From Pyrus communis (lineage: Eukaryota > Streptophyta > Magnoliopsida > Rosales > Rosaceae), in the NCBI RefSeq assembly GCF_963583255.1, contig NC_084806.1, forward strand, positions 11,434,817 to 11,498,816: DNA of 64,000 nt. The letters run 5' to 3'. Under the pieces are notes generated by a model. The model was not told the origin of the DNA. It did no database searches and saw nothing but the letters and a program-made list of their open reading frames with translations. The translations under genes were made by a program, and so were the position numbers. Below, piece after piece: positions 22,827 through 36,118 of this stretch (within the stretch, counting starts at the first letter, position 1; the number at the start of each line of letters is the position of its first letter).

Positions 22827-23950
22827 GGGGTGTAGTCAAATAACAATTTAAATAGATTTTAAAGGATTTTAAAATACTTTAGAAGACAGGTGTAATCAAT
22901 TAGGATTTTAAAAGAATTTAAGAGAGTCTATTCAAATTCAGGTGTAGTCAACTAAAGGATTTTAAAAGGGTTTTAGAATCCTGATGTAGTCAATTAGGAT
23001 TTTAAAGGATTTTTATTGAGTCTATGCACATCTATATGTATTCAAAAATTTATAAATTTTGAAAAATTTCTTTAAACGAGTGATTTTGTAAGATTTGAGA
23101 AAAAATTGTAAGCTTAAAAAAGACTATAAAGAATCCTACGTCTACCCCTAGGATAGCTTTCTAACCCCCTTCGATTTCTTTTCTCTCTCTCTCTCCACTC
23201 TACAACCGAGCTTTCTTTCTTACTCTCTTCCCATTTCATTGAAAATATTTGATCTTACCTGCTAATTATCCACTCTGCAACCTTTTTCAATGAAATGGAC
23301 AAAGGCAAATCAAATAATTTCAATGGAATAGGGTAATAATTTCCACTCTGCAATTAAGCTTTCTTTCTTTCTCCACTCTGCAACCAGATTCTTTCTCTTT
23401 TTTCGGAGGTGTATAACACGCAAAGGCAAATCAAGCTAATTATCGACTGCATCCCTCCCTGACGAGGTAATCTACGCATTCATTGCTAATACTGAGATTG
23501 TTTTCCTATTTACATAGGAGTGAACCTATTTATAGTGTTGGGACAACTGGGCATTTTAAATTAAGGGTTAGGAGAACTTGGCATCCGGAAAACATGGAGG
23601 ATTGGGAGAACTGGGCATTTTACATTGGATGGCAAGGTATTTTAAATTAATGGGTGGAATTCGTCAGGGAGAACTGGGCATCGGGAAAACATGGAGGATT
23701 GGGAGAACTGAGTAAAGTTCTTAAATTTTTTTTTTTCAAGTTTTTTATTTTTTTTAATTTTTTTTTCTATTTAAAAAATAATTCTTTAAATGACAAGAAA
23801 TCTCCCCAAATCCATTCAAATCTTTAATCAAAATCCATAAGAATGCTTGAAAATCCATTTGAAAGTTGTAAGGATTCTACAATCCTTTGAAATCTATCAC
23901 TTAACAAAATCTTTTTAACTCCTGTGAAATCCAAATTGACTACACCCTCC
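22827..23950. mobile_element. TIR element flanked by TTA, Harbinger/Tourist-like
   Basis: The left end GGGGTGTAGTCAA and the reverse complement of the right end (GGAGGGTGTAGTCAATTT) match. TTA occurs on both flanks (22824-22826 and 23951-23953), the usual target of PIF/Harbinger elements. Inside the left arm the phrase GTGTAGTCAA plus GGATTTTAAAGGATTTT recurs several times (22840-23010), a subterminal repeat pattern. The middle is CT-rich and carries three copies of a phrase around GGAGAACTGGGCAT (23540-23700). There is no transposase, so it is non-autonomous. Confidence 0.6.
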
Positions 23951-24018
23951 TTAATGTAGATTTCAAAGAAAAAATTTAAACGTTTTTTATTTTTTATTTT
24001 TTCAAGGAGTAAACTTTA

Positions 24019-27000
24019 TTAAATTCGAATAGTAATGTTTACATCTTCAGCCAAAATATTAAATAAAAACTCCGGATCAATAGCATCCCAACGGAAAGCA
24101 CCTCCACGTGAGGTTACATACGAGGCAACAACGTGTGCAGCAGTATTTCCATGCCGTTCGACAAACGCAAACGTCACCGTTCCTAATTGAGATGCCAAGA
24201 ACCGAATATCATGAAGAAAACATTCCAAAGTAGCATCAATCACATACTCCTCATTAACCATGCGAATAATTAGCTGAGAGTCTAACTCAACTTCCACCTC
24301 CGTGCATCCTAACTCAAGGCAGGCCTGTAAAGTTGCACAAATTGTTACTACTTCGGCCATCTTTGGAGTATTAAAAAACATGCACATTCCCCACCAGCAG
24401 CTTGGAACAACCCCGCAAAGTCTCCTAATACCCATCCATAGCCATCCTTGCAAGTCTTCCCACACCAAGACCCATCACAATTAATCTTCAACACCTCAAA
24501 AATTGGTCTCTTCCACCGTACCTGTTGACCCGCAAAGCTTGTATTCCCACCAGATGCAACACCACCAGTAACAACCTTATTCATGTCGTGGCATGCATGA
24601 AATTCAACTACTTGCTGTCTGGCTATATTAATCACCTCTATTGGGTTTGCCGGCACCCTTTTAAAGATCATATCATATCGACACTTCCATATTCTCCACA
24701 TAAGAAAAACACTTTCCAGCAACAACTCATCTTGCCTCTCATTATCACGGAACCGATCACAGAGTCTCCCCCAATACTCTCGGAAATCCCTTCCTTTCAA
24801 AGCCACAATGTCAAGTTGCAGCGAACAACCATACCACATCGCCCTACTAAACTCACAATCGAAGAACAAATGGTGCTCTGTTTCCTCCGCTTCTCCACAC
24901 ATCATACACCTACCATCCACTTGCATATGCCGTCAAATGAGATTAACTTTCACAGCTAAAGAGCCATTACAACATCACCATATACAGAACTTCAACTTAT
25001 TTGGCACCACCAGTCTCCATATGTCCTTCCAACACTGATCAACCATATCCCAACGACTACTACCCTCATTTCCCTTACCTACCAAACTCGCAATTTTCCT
25101 GCATCTCCATGGCAACTCCATATCCTGTACGCACTGTATATTATCCATTTTTAGCATAATGCCATATGATTCTATCCTCACATCCCATTAAACTGATTGG
25201 CAACCCAAGTATAAGCTTACACTTCTCCTCGTCAAAACATCTCCTAATTAAGTCACCCTTCCACACTCCCTCTGCAGGTTCAATCAACTTATTCACCATT
25301 ACAGGCATTTCAATATGCTTCGATCTCACTTTATAAGTATGAGGTTTGGGCAACCAAGGATCATGGGCTACACAGATCCTCTTTCCATCACCCACTTGCC
25401 AATGCATACCTTCTCCAAGATCATTCTCCCCTGAATAATCCTTTTCCATCCCTAGGAGGAATGTCTCCCCAACTTAGCTTCCATAAATGATCTCTCTAGA
25501 AAGTATTTATCTTTAAGAATTTTTCCAAGCAAAGTGTCCGAATTATGTAAAAGTCTCTAAAACCAAGGCCTCCAAACCTCCTTTGACGTTTCATTTTCTT
25601 CCAAGATATCCAATGCATATCGCCTCTATTTTTATTCCCCTTCCACCAAAACTTAGCTATGGTAGATTCCAATTCCTTACAGAGGCTCATTGGAAGCTTA
25701 AAACACGACATTGCGTAGTTTGGTAACGTCATAACCACCGCTTTTATGAGAACCTCTTTTCCTGCTAGCGACAAAAACTGCTCAGCCTACCCATTGATCA
25801 TTCCCTCCAACGCTTCCCGAACACTCTCAAACACCACCTTCTTAGATGAACCAAAATCAGCCGTAATCCCCAAGTACAAAGAGCAATTTTCCTCCACTGT
25901 TGCCGCTCACAATTCGCCCCAAAATATAAGGAACTCTTCTCCCTGTTAATCACTTGCCCAGATGCTTCTGCATAACATCTTAATACCTCCATAACGTCCT
26001 GAACCTCAGTCTCATTCGCCTTATAGAAAACTACAGCAGCATCGACAAAAAACAAATGTGATATTGACAACCCACCAGGAATTACTCGAACTCCATGCAA
26101 TGCACCTCGCTTCTCCCTACGTCAAAGCAAAGTCGAAAGTCCCTCGACACAAATCAAGAACAGAAACGATGACATCAGGTCTCATTGCCGCAACTCTCTT
26201 TGTGGTTGAATGAATCTAATGGATGCACCATTGATTAGTACACTATACATGACAGTAGTAATACACTCCACTACCCGCTGACAAAACTCAAGTGGAAAGC
26301 CCAAAGCACCCATCATTGCGAACAAAAAACTCCACTCCACTCGATCATATGCCTTCACCATATCCAACTTCATAGCTAGAGAAACTTCATCACCATCACT
26401 TTGTTGATTAAGAGAATGCAATATCTTGTGTACCACCAAAATATTATCCTGAATCTGTCTCCCAGCCACAAACGTCAATTGATTCGCACTAATGAGATGT
26501 GGCATAGCCATCTTCATACGATTAGTCAATAATTTAGTAATCACCTTGTAGACCACATTACATAATGATATCAGCCGTAATTGAGACATAGTCTGTGGGC
26601 TAGAAACCTTCAGAACTAGAACAAGATAAGTATGATTAATTTCCTCAACAGTTTTCCAGAGAACCAAAACGCTCTCACCATATCATCCATATCTTTCCCA
26701 ACGACATCCCAATATTCATGGTAAAAACTCCCAGTGAACCCATCAGGGCCAAGGGACTTATTCGCTGGGATTTGGAAAACCGTTTGACTTACCTCCTCCT
26801 CCGATATGGGCTACATTAATATAGTCACATTCGTCGCGAAATCCGAGTATCAATTCAACTCGTGATCTCTTCCACTATTTGCGGACGGTAGGTAATAAAA
26901 AGATTCTGAAAATAGCTCACAATAATCGCATCCACCTGGTTTGGATCAATACACCAAGCCCCCTAAGCATCCTCCATACCCAATATCTTATTACATCGAC

Positions 27001-28094
27001 ACCGTTTCACCGTTTGAGCATGGAAAAATTTAGTATTTTTATCCCCTTCCTGAATCCATTGAGTCTTTGACTTTAGCCTCCAATAGATCTATTCCTCCTT
27101 AATCAAACACTTTAATTCACTCTTCTTTTGTTGGATCTTCGCATTAGCAAAATCCAAAGACTTATAGGCTTGCCGTAACTTAGTTTTTAAAGCTTCATCA
27201 CGAACCTTTGAGTTTCTGCTGCTAGTCCGTCTCCAACCTTCTAGCCATGGCAAACCCATTTCAACTTTTCGACCACTTTAAACGCATAGGATCCCATAAA
27301 ACCACGTCCCAAATTCTTCTTCACAATGCCTTGTCACTCTTCCTTCTTATTCCACCTTGAATCATAGATAAACCGTCATCTTCGAATAAGTAGTCTGACC
27401 ACTGTATCCAGAATAAGCATAGCATGGTCAGACCCTTCTAAAACTTCATGCATAACTTTCGCCTCCAGATACATATTGACCATCCATTTGTTGCCAACCC
27501 ACGGTCCAAACGTTGTTGTATGGGCCCTTTCTCCCTACTGTTCCTCCATGTATATGGGTATCCCGTAAACCCCAAGTTAAGCAACCCATTACCAACAATA
27601 AAATCACAAAAATCCCGCCTACTCGCTACTGACCTATAGTTCCCTTATTCATTCTCTGAGTCATCAATAATATCATTAAAATCACCAATAAGTAAACAAT
27701 TGTCCCCAACAGCCTCAACTTGGCGAGACAGCACCTTCCATTGCTCCTTCCTCATTTTTTCATCCGTACTCGCATAAATTGCAAACAACCTCCATTGTTT
27801 ATTATTCTGCCCATCATTAATGCCAATCTCTATAAAGAAATCCACATATTTGACAAGTAAGACATGATCATAGCTCCTCCAAAAAATACACATGCCACTC
27901 GCAATTCCCCATGGCTCAACAGCATGCATGAACTCCATCCCAAACCTTCGTTTTAAATAAAAATAACGATTACTTTGATTTTTAGTCTCTAACAAAATCA
28001 CTATGTCAGGGATGTGGAGCTTATTTTGCTTCATCAAATCGTTAATTGTCAGGTCACCCTCGATACCCTAATTGTTCCAACATATTAGCTTCAT
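24019..28094 (-). pseudogene. LINE ORF2 (endonuclease, reverse transcriptase, RNase H), broken
   Basis: The endonuclease start MKLICWNN is followed by a stop, then LHIPDIVILLETKNQ and NCLLIGDFNDII (about 28090-27645). The RT has QLRLISLCNVVYKVITKLLT, SANQLTFVAGRQIQDNILV and AMKLDMVKAYDRVEWSFLF (26660-26180). The catalytic box reads LFFVDAAVVF where the family has F-x-D-D, so one catalytic aspartate is lost. The zf-RVT-like segment is CMMCGEAEETEHHLFFDC (about 24900), and the RNase H is INCDGSW, then VEVELDSQLIIRMVN (24580-24020). At least six frame breaks occur. Confidence 0.85.
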
Positions 28095-28419
28095 GGGGAC
28101 TTGGGAGACCCCTTAAGGCTGGTCTCATCTGCCTTAGAAAATACCATCTTCTGTGGTTAATTGCTTTGCGGTTCAATGCACTCCACTGGCTTAACATACT
28201 CCACCTCTTGGATAGCTCGTTTCCTCCATTTTTGTTGCTTCATCACAACTTCAATGATAGAATCTAAATAAAAAGGATCATCTTCCCTCACACCACCTCC
28301 CTTTCCCAACGCGCCACCCACTCCATGCAGCACCGGACCCTTCGCCATGCCTCGTCCACTAGCATCGACTCCCTCCCTAACCTGCACCTCAACATTTAAA
28401 TCAATCTCACATCTCGTCT

Positions 28420-29680
28420 CTTACGACACACATACCACATCCACTCGCTCATCCTCCTTCGACATTGTCTTTAGAACCACATTCACAACACCATCCGCGA
28501 TCATCCCCTGACCAATCAACCCCGCATCAAAAGCCTTATCTCGAGCCTTCCTCGTTTTTTCTTCCTCTTCTTTCTGACAACGAATCACATCACTAAGGTT
28601 ATTACCCCTAGGCCCAGACTTCATGTCACATACCTCAGCACCCTCCCGGAGTATGAGTGACACAATCAGCGCCATGTCGAGTTACAATTTCCCCTGACCT
28701 GCCTTGTCACCCCGTTACAAATATCGTCGGAGACCGAGCCTTTCTTCGTAAGTCGTCCCATTCAGTACTTCGTTCTTTTCTTCGTCCCTCTGGATAATAC
28801 CTACCATGTGATCCACTTGATCCACCACCCTGAAACACCATTCTCGAAATACCACAGAGATCAAATTATGCGTCCAATCCCCTGTACGCCAATTTCACTC
28901 CTATATGTGCAGAGTCCTCACCCACCACCCTATCATCTTTCTGCATATCTCTACAAACTCATGTCACATGCCCCATAAGCCCACATATGAGGCAATATTT
29001 AGGTAAAGATTTGTATTTAAAATCCACCCAAACCGTTCCTTCATCCGGGAAATCTACAAATGTCACACGCATAAAGGGTTCACGTACATTGAGCCGTATC
29101 TTCACTCTAAGAAACCTGCCAATGCAGTCACGGCTCCCTATTGTATCCACTATCCGAACAGTACCCATCAATCCCCCAATAGCTTCCGCCACCGCCGCAG
29201 TCATACTGAGTGGTGGAACATTATGAATTTGCACCCAAAAACACCAAGAGACAATGGGCTCCATCGATGAAGACTTTTCCCCGTTCTATTAGCCATAAAC
29301 ACCAGATCATTCTTGAAAGTCCAAGGATGGTCCGCATCCAACACCCTCTGCATGTCACTTTGCCCTACAAACTATGCTAAGAACCTACAGTCACCGATAT
29401 CTCAAATAGACACACCCTCCCTTCCTCACCAAAGTGACGTAAAATAATCAATAAATGATTCACCATGCACCTCCTTGGACATAAAGACTTCCGCAACCAT
29501 AGTATACTGGAACCCTAGCAGAACAGCTTCCACAACCTTTCGATCAATTGTGATTCCATTCCGCTCCTTGTCAGACAGTCGAAGATTGGCTCCAAACTTG
29601 TTCCCCAATTCCTATATATCCATCGTCTCACGATCTGCCGTCATGACAGCAGCAACTTCCTAAACCAACAAACTTGTATC
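28420..29680 (-). pseudogene. LINE ORF1 (DUF4283/zinc knuckle type), broken
   Basis: Nucleic-acid-binding ORF1 of the LINE. Segments seen: KFGANLRLSDKERNGITIDR near the N-terminus, then FWVQIHNVPPLSMTAAVAEA and GRFLRVKIRLNVREPFMRVT. They are followed by YCLICGLMGHVT, which with the following C fits a CX2CX4HX4C knuckle. A TGA lies inside the knuckle at about 28960, and further stops follow. The C-terminal region (28675-28421) is in another frame. Confidence 0.75.
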
Positions 29681-29850
29681 GTATACCCCAAACCCGTACA
29701 AAATTGTTCCAGCCCCACCCTCTTTTCAGATCACACTCTTCTGCGATAATCCTTATCCTAAACCAACCCTAAGTCTCCTATCGTAGAACCCTTGCGGCAA
29801 ACCCTAACCCTGGCTGGAACCCAAAACCCAAAACCCTCCATTCAAGGAAC

Positions 29851-31137
29851 ACATAAAATTCATATAAGAAACAATACTCAATTTAATTACTGATTTTCAT
29901 ATGTTGTATTACGGATTATGTCACATGAATGCAGTCTACCTATAATATATTTTATTTTGATGAAGGATACAAAATTTTCATACTAAAAATTGGCAAAATC
30001 AAATAAACTTAATTGAACACCATAATAAGGCAAACCTTTTTGCTATTTTTGCTTAATTCCTATTGACCATTTGTTACTTTTCAATACTACAACCAAACCA
30101 AATTCAAGTGAAAACTAAATTTGGTGATTCCAGCTAACATCCACTTTATTTTACTTTATTTAATACAACGCGACGTTGAAAGGATAGGATTTGATTTCGC
30201 AATCTCGTGTGTAAGAATGAATGTTTTTAATCAATTGAGTTACAAAGTACTTCGGTATTAATAGCCACAAGCACAAGTAAAGTCTTAACAACGTGAATGT
30301 TGTGATACAACAAATGTTGTGATGACCCTAGCTAGTTCACTGCCAAGAACAAACAAATGGACCAACAATTCTTACCTTAGTTTTTGGAACAAATGAAAGA
30401 GGTGGCTGATCATTCTGCTATTTATCTACATGGTCTCGTATGTATTTAACCATCAAAAGTCACTTACACACACATGAACAACTGATTAAAACATATGTTC
30501 GAATATTTTTATAGTAAGCTATGTGTTTGGCTGACAACAACAAAATATAGTTAATTTATATTAAACCAACTTTATAGGTATAACTTCATTCTCACAAGTA
30601 CAACCACTTCAAATTTTGGATACCGTATATTTATAAATAAAAAAAATTAAACGAATGAAGTGCGTTTGGAATGGTTTGGATATGTTTCTTCTTTGACTCG
30701 CCGCCCTTGTTAAAAAAATAAAAATTAAAAACAAGAAAAATTTAAATTGGATAGAAGAGACAAATTCATGTCGCATCAATCCGACCCACGTATTTTGCAT
30801 CAAATCATCAACATACGAAAAAGAAATCTTTCCACGCTAATAAAAACGAAAAAGAAATATTTAATTGGTTTTTTGGTCGAATCAAAATATTTAGTTGTAT
30901 GTTAAAGATATTTCCTTCTCTTCCAAGGACAGGAAGCAAAACTACTTCATTAGGCTATCTTCAATTCAACAGTGATAAGTTTCAAAATTTAGCCTTATAT
31001 TTTTATTGTTTATTTATACGTTTGAGAGGGTTAATTAATTTTTTTTTTCTCTCAATAAGAGATATTTAATTCTCACTCCCAACTTTATAATTTTTTTAAC
31101 TTTTATATTTTCTTTGAATTTTTTTGCTAACAATTTT
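29851..31137. other. AT-rich intergenic DNA
   Basis: No gene or clear repeat structure. The short ORFs here are chance. Confidence 0.5.
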
Positions 31138-31420
31138 TGTCACATCCCGGCCCGGGGCGGATCACTTCCCGGGCCCGCTCCACCACCTAGCACGATATTG
31201 TCCGCTTTGGGCTTACCATTTCCTCACGGTTTTGTTTTTGGGAACTCACGAGCAACTTCCCAGTGGGTCACCCATCATGGGATTGCTCAAGCCCCCTTCT
31301 CGCTTAACTTCGGAGTTTCTACGGAACCCGAAGCCAGTGAGCTCCCAAAAGGCCTCGTGCTAGGTAGAGATGTGAATATACATTTAAGGATCACTCTCCT
31401 GGGCGATGTGGGATGTCACA
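31138..31420 (-). mobile_element. Cassandra TRIM, solo LTR
   Basis: 283 bp, bounded by TGTCACATCC and GGATGTCACA (plus strand), about 95% identical by eye to the LTRs at 36768-37406. The reverse complement contains the 5S rRNA-like core AACTCCGAAGTTAAGCG and CATGATGGGTGACC, followed by CTGGGAAGT. That core defines Cassandra. ATTTT lies on each side (31132-31136 and 31421-31425, with one extra T on the left), consistent with a 5-bp target duplication. There is no internal domain or second LTR, so it is a solo LTR left by recombination. Confidence 0.88.
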
Positions 31421-32780
31421 ATTTTAGAATTAGTTTTTCTATAATCTTCCTTATTTTATTTTTACTAACATTTTGATGTAAAAAATTCAAATTCCAGAAA
31501 GAAAAAAAAAAATGGTAGTGAAATATAGGAAAATTGAGTTTTTATGGACTAATCATCAAATGGATGGTATTTATAGAGTTTTGAACAAGTTTTGGCATTG
31601 CAACTAATTTGGATCAATTAGTAATAATATTTTTACTGTTGAATTTAAATTTAAATCGTTAAATCTTTTTAATTATCGTTAAAATTGATTAAATTAGATT
31701 TAAGTCGTCAAATTTAAAAAGGGACGTAGCTGGGCAAGGCGTACTGGATCAAAATCCATGATGCGCACCGACGATTGGATGCCGACGACGCTATAATCGG
31801 TCCGTAGAAGGGATGCTTGTCTTGTGCTCGCTTGTAGAAATCTGTCTGCTCTGATACTCCTGACGCGTGAGGCCTGCCCTCGCTGTTTCTTCACGTGATT
31901 AGGCTGCAAGATGGAGCCGTTGTGATCCAGTAAAACAACAGCAGCAGCAGTTGGTGCTTCCTCGGCTGCGTCGGCGCCCTCGCCCCGCAATCTCCTTCCC
32001 AGTCGCAATCTCCTTCTCCATATGGATCATATCTAAATAATCCAAGTTCTTTTCTTTTTCACTTGATTGTCAACACATAACTCAACATAATGTAATAATT
32101 TTGAATTAGATTAGTTTACCTAAATAATTTCATTCTCAACCGTTAGATTCAATAAATATATAAATATAAAACTAACAATTAAATAAATTAAAATGAACCG
32201 TTAGATATTGAATATCCATTTGAATTGTGGCCGTCGAATCAGAAAATGAGTTGTTGGGCTCGTGTCACGGGGTGACAGAAGGCTGACAGCCACACATGCG
32301 TGGGCCAGCGATGCTGAGGCGGGTCAACGTGTGCGGGGCATGTGCTCGTTTGGGCTGGACGAGTCCAGTTCACTACCCTTGTTCCACTCTCACATGTGGG
32401 CTCAACCGCTAATTTGGACCTAAATCTTGGCCGGAATTTGACATTTTTTTTTTTTTTAGTTCTAACACTTAACCCCATTTTAGCACAAGGTTGGAATGAT
32501 GTTGGGGAGATAGAAAACTTACTCCAAAAGTTAGGGTTGGTCTAAACAAATTTAAAATTTATTGCAATTTTTGCTCCATATGTGCAAAAACATGTTTAAT
32601 CCTGAAATTTATATCACATATCGATGGAAATTGTGCTGAGCTCAAGTTTATTACAGACTCCCAACCATGACTATTTCTAAAGGCTAATTAGATAATTACA
32701 TGACTAAATTTATACTCCACAGATAAACAACAAAAATAGTTACAGTTCTTGGAACCTCAGAAACAAAGTGCAGGAGGTAC
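31421..32780. other. Intergenic region between Cassandra LTR and SERINC gene
   Basis: Two GC-richer islands (31720-32010 and 32240-32440) stand out in AT-rich DNA. A 102-codon minus-strand ORF in the first has no recognisable domain. I see no supported gene. Confidence 0.4.
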
Positions 32781-35562
32781 CTAGAACTCGCGATCGGGGA
32801 AAAGTAAAGGAGCGACGAGGGACCAAACGTATAGTGCAGCAGTAACCCATTCTGTGCAGATTCGGACCCAAACCGATGTCCAGCCAACGTCAATGAGATC
32901 TGAGCTCTCTGATGAGTCGGTCCAACCCGAAAGCAGCATGGCTGAATACATGCTAGCCAAGGCAAATATCAGATGGAAAAACGTATAGGAATAACTGACG
33001 GGTTTTGCTTCTTTGTCCTCCTTCTCTTTCCCTTCTTCCAATTTGTTGCCGTCAAGAAGAGGTGTCTTTGCAGCTGCACCAGTGCCACAACATTCAACAA
33101 GTTCGGAAGAACTTAAATACGTTATGAACAAGAAGCACGAGGATAGCTTTCATAAATTGCAACATTCAACAAGTTTGGAAGAACTTATTACTTTTGGCTG
33201 AACATAAAGGATTACAAAAAGCGATTGAGTACCTCCCTTTGGTGAAGTCGGCGGTGATAAAAAAGTTGTTGATGATCCAGCACGAAGGGCAGAATACAAA
33301 ACTGAAAGAACAGTCGTCGCCATCCCAAGAAGAAGGGTACTCACAGAGACTGCTTTGGAATGGTGAAGACCATTGCAAGCATAGTCACGAGGTTCACTGG
33401 AAAGAGCCGTGAAGCACACATAAGCACTATAAACAGATATCACCGAAGCAGGGAGGAGGCTGCCATTCACCTGTTTGAGATTTCCAGGCAAAATCATCCA
33501 CGGACCTACTAAGTCCCAAAGTTCATACAAACGAATGAAGTTTACCCTTTTATCCTTACCTTCGGGTGTAATGCAATAACTGCAAATCCAAATGCGAGAA
33601 TCATTGTCATGACAATGAAGAAGATATTAAGGCCACAGTCTTCACCGGAGGGGTTGAACCAAATGAACAGAACGCCTGAGAACGCAAATGCTGCAAGGTA
33701 GCATACAATTGATACAACAAGCAAAGCAATATACCTGAAACATACATATTCCTTGAGTGAGAACTGAAATTCAACCAGTGAAGGTGAAATTTATCTATTT
33801 GTACTTAAACTAACCATTTTTGCTCATCTTTCTCCACCCATGCATCATTCCACGAGTGAGTAAAGTCTAATAAGATAATCACTTGAACCAGTAAAAATAA
33901 GCCTGCCCCAAATTTTGATAAGATACCTGCAAACCCAGCATACAACTAAGTGGGAACTAGAGTAGGGTAACCAGTAAAAAATTGAAATTACAGAAAGAAA
34001 ATACAAAGAAATCCAATTTGAATCGTTTGACAAAAAAAGAAGGGCAAAGAAGACAGCTGCAAATAATAGTTGATTAGGTTGCTTTAGAAATATCATTAAA
34101 ATTGATTTTAAAACCCCATCCCTACACTCATCATTTCACTAAACCACAAAGACTAAGACAAAACAAACAAAATTGTTAGAAAAACATAAGACACTACGTC
34201 GTTTGACACATCTTTACGTGGACAATTCATCTTCTCCCTCATGTCTCACAGTTCTACAACTGCAGGATGGGCCCGTGACCACTCTGGTCTTTTAGTGGCT
34301 CCGCCCCTACCATCATGCACACCAAATTTATAAAAACATAATGGAAAATTTGTACAAAGAAAAGTGCATAATTTCATTTTTATAGTATCAATAACAACAT
34401 GGGAAAATCAAGGCATTATTAGTCTCAGAACTAAAAACTCGTGAGTATCAAGTAAAGCCGAGAAATGGCCACAGATTCATGACTGACCCCACAAACAAAC
34501 TACGTCAGGCTCAAAACATTCTCTATTGCAGAAGGTTAAAGAACTGAAAGCAGAAAATACTAATAGCTCAAACTGAAATATATATATATATATATATATC
34601 GAGAAAAAACTAACCATAGATTGTAATGACAATGTCTGGCATGAAAAACATGAGAATGACAAGCAAAAGCCAGATCACCATCTTGGCAATCCATCCACCA
34701 TGATGCCAGGAATCTCGTCTGTCATTTTGATCTTTAACTCCAATCATTATAAGCGCAAATGCTGCGAAAAACAAGAAATTCCCCATGCTCACACGAAGAA
34801 CCGCTTGTGTTTGATACCACACCTTGGTGTGTGTCTCAGAAGAGCTTATCCCTATAAAGACCAAACCCCAAAAGGATATCAAAAATCAAATCCACAACAG
34901 TCGCAACTCGCAACACATTTTGGGAAGTGAAACATAATCTCGGTTATACACTCACTAGCATTTCCAATATTAAACTCCTAATTTGAAATCCTTTAAATTC
35001 TTGATTGAAGACTATCCGAAAACAAATTAGGCTGAATTCCAATATAGCACTTCAGTTTTGCATGCTCGTGATAGAGCTGTTAAAAATGCAATCACGCCGC
35101 TGAATTTCGATTTCTTAATTTAAATCAACGAATAACATCAAGAAAATTAGATGATTCAGATATTTGGTATTCCATTCATCTTCTAAAATCAACTCTAAAA
35201 TCCAAAAACTTGACAGTAACTACAATATGCATCCCATGATAATAAAAAAACAAAACAAACCCTGTTCATTATTTCAGAGACGAATTCAATTCTGTCACTA
35301 AAACTGCAAAATCTGACGATTCCTCACGTACCCAAAAAAAATGAGCTCCAAAAACGAAAAGGGTTGTTGGGAAAACGAAAAACTCACATGGGATTTTCTT
35401 CAAGAGAGGAGCTCCAACTTCTCTGAGAATCCAAGAAACTATGAGGGAGAGCCCGAAGAGACCGCAGTAAGCAAGCCTGGCCGACTTGTTGGAAATCCCA
35501 GAGGCGACGGAGCCGCAGAGGCCGCAGGTGGAAGCGGTGCAGCAGGACAAGCACCACGACAT
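32781..35562 (-). CDS. Serine incorporator (SERINC/TMS family) membrane protein
   Basis: A multi-pass membrane protein of the eukaryotic SERINC family, proposed to help load serine into membrane lipids; its plant role is not well defined. Six coding exons by splice signals (minus strand order): 35562-35388, 34851-34615, 33926-33815, 33734-33560, 33470-33233 and 33073-32781. They join in frame to 1230 nt, or 409 aa, the usual family length. Hallmarks are ARLAYCGLFGLSLIVSWILR, VLRVSMGNFLFFAAFALIMI with GVKDQNDRRDSWHHGGW, LLDFTHSWNDAWVEKDEQKW, SSEPRDYACNGL, SVLYSALRAGSSTTFLSPP, YSYTFFHLIFALASMYSAML and the end VAPLLFPDREF. Start MSWCLSCC is preferred because relatives begin there, although an upstream in-frame ATG at 35604 adds 14 residues. 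About ten membrane segments are apparent. No defect is seen. Confidence 0.94.
34578..34599. repeat. (AT)n microsatellite in SERINC intron 2
   Basis: A perfect TA run of about 11 units, about 15 bp downstream of the exon 2 donor on the minus strand. Confidence 0.85.
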
Positions 35563-35780
35563 CTGTCTGTACCGGCGTTGTTGAGAATTCTGGGCAACTG
35601 GCAATCACAGGGAAGGAGGGAAGTAAGGTTTGAAGTGTTGGTGTGAGAGGGAGTGACTGGTAGCTGAGAGCTCTCGTGTGTTTTCTAGAACAGGTATATG
35701 TTTTCTACTTTGTTGAATTTGAATCGCGTATTTTACGTACGTAATTTGAAAGGTGAATTTGCATGATTGAGATGGAATTT

Positions 35781-35810
35781 ACCATTTACCATTTACCATT
35801 TACCATTTAC
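35781..35810. repeat. ACCATTT tandem repeat
   Basis: Four direct copies of the 7-mer ACCATTT upstream of the SERINC gene. The flanking DNA (35640-36110) is otherwise non-coding. Confidence 0.85.
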
Positions 35811-36118
35811 TAAGGTGGAAGAAAGGTAAATTTGGTGGACAAGCCTGATTCTTCTTTTGTTAGCCCAAACTTGGTTTGGTCCAGGCCCAAAGAACTCACT
35901 AAACCACATCGGGTTGGTCTGACAAGAAAGGAAGGTGATTTTACTTGTCGGACACTATTTTTAGCTTCCCATACATTTTCTTTATTTTTTATTATTGAAT
36001 CGTATAAATAAAAACTTAACTTATAAGATTAAACTGAGGTATTTGAAAAGCTAATTAATATGGTGTTATCGTTATCATTTTCTAAAGAAAAACTCCTCCT
36101 CTCCAAATAGCCCTCCTG

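Larger units (their letters stand above)
23975..29850 (-). mobile_element. L1-type LINE retrotransposon, degenerate
   Basis: A near full-length plant non-LTR retrotransposon on the minus strand, about 5.9 kb. From 5' to 3' the remnants are: an ORF1-like protein with a zinc knuckle (about 29680-28420); then an ORF2 with endonuclease, reverse transcriptase, zf-RVT-type segment and RNase H (28094-24019). The 3' end abuts a T-rich run on the plus strand (23977-24000), consistent with a poly(A) tail. Frameshifts and stops are spread throughout. No clear target duplication was seen and the 5' end is approximate. It is immobile. Confidence 0.85.

Noticed and set aside
31114..31476. 120-codon ORF over the Cassandra solo LTR, with similar ORFs at 36829-37438
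   Set aside because: These read through the non-coding, 5S-bearing LTR. Cassandra elements encode no protein.
31700..32008. 102-codon minus-strand ORF in a GC-rich island
   Set aside because: No domain, no splice context and no homology that I recognise. Its length is not improbable for this base composition.
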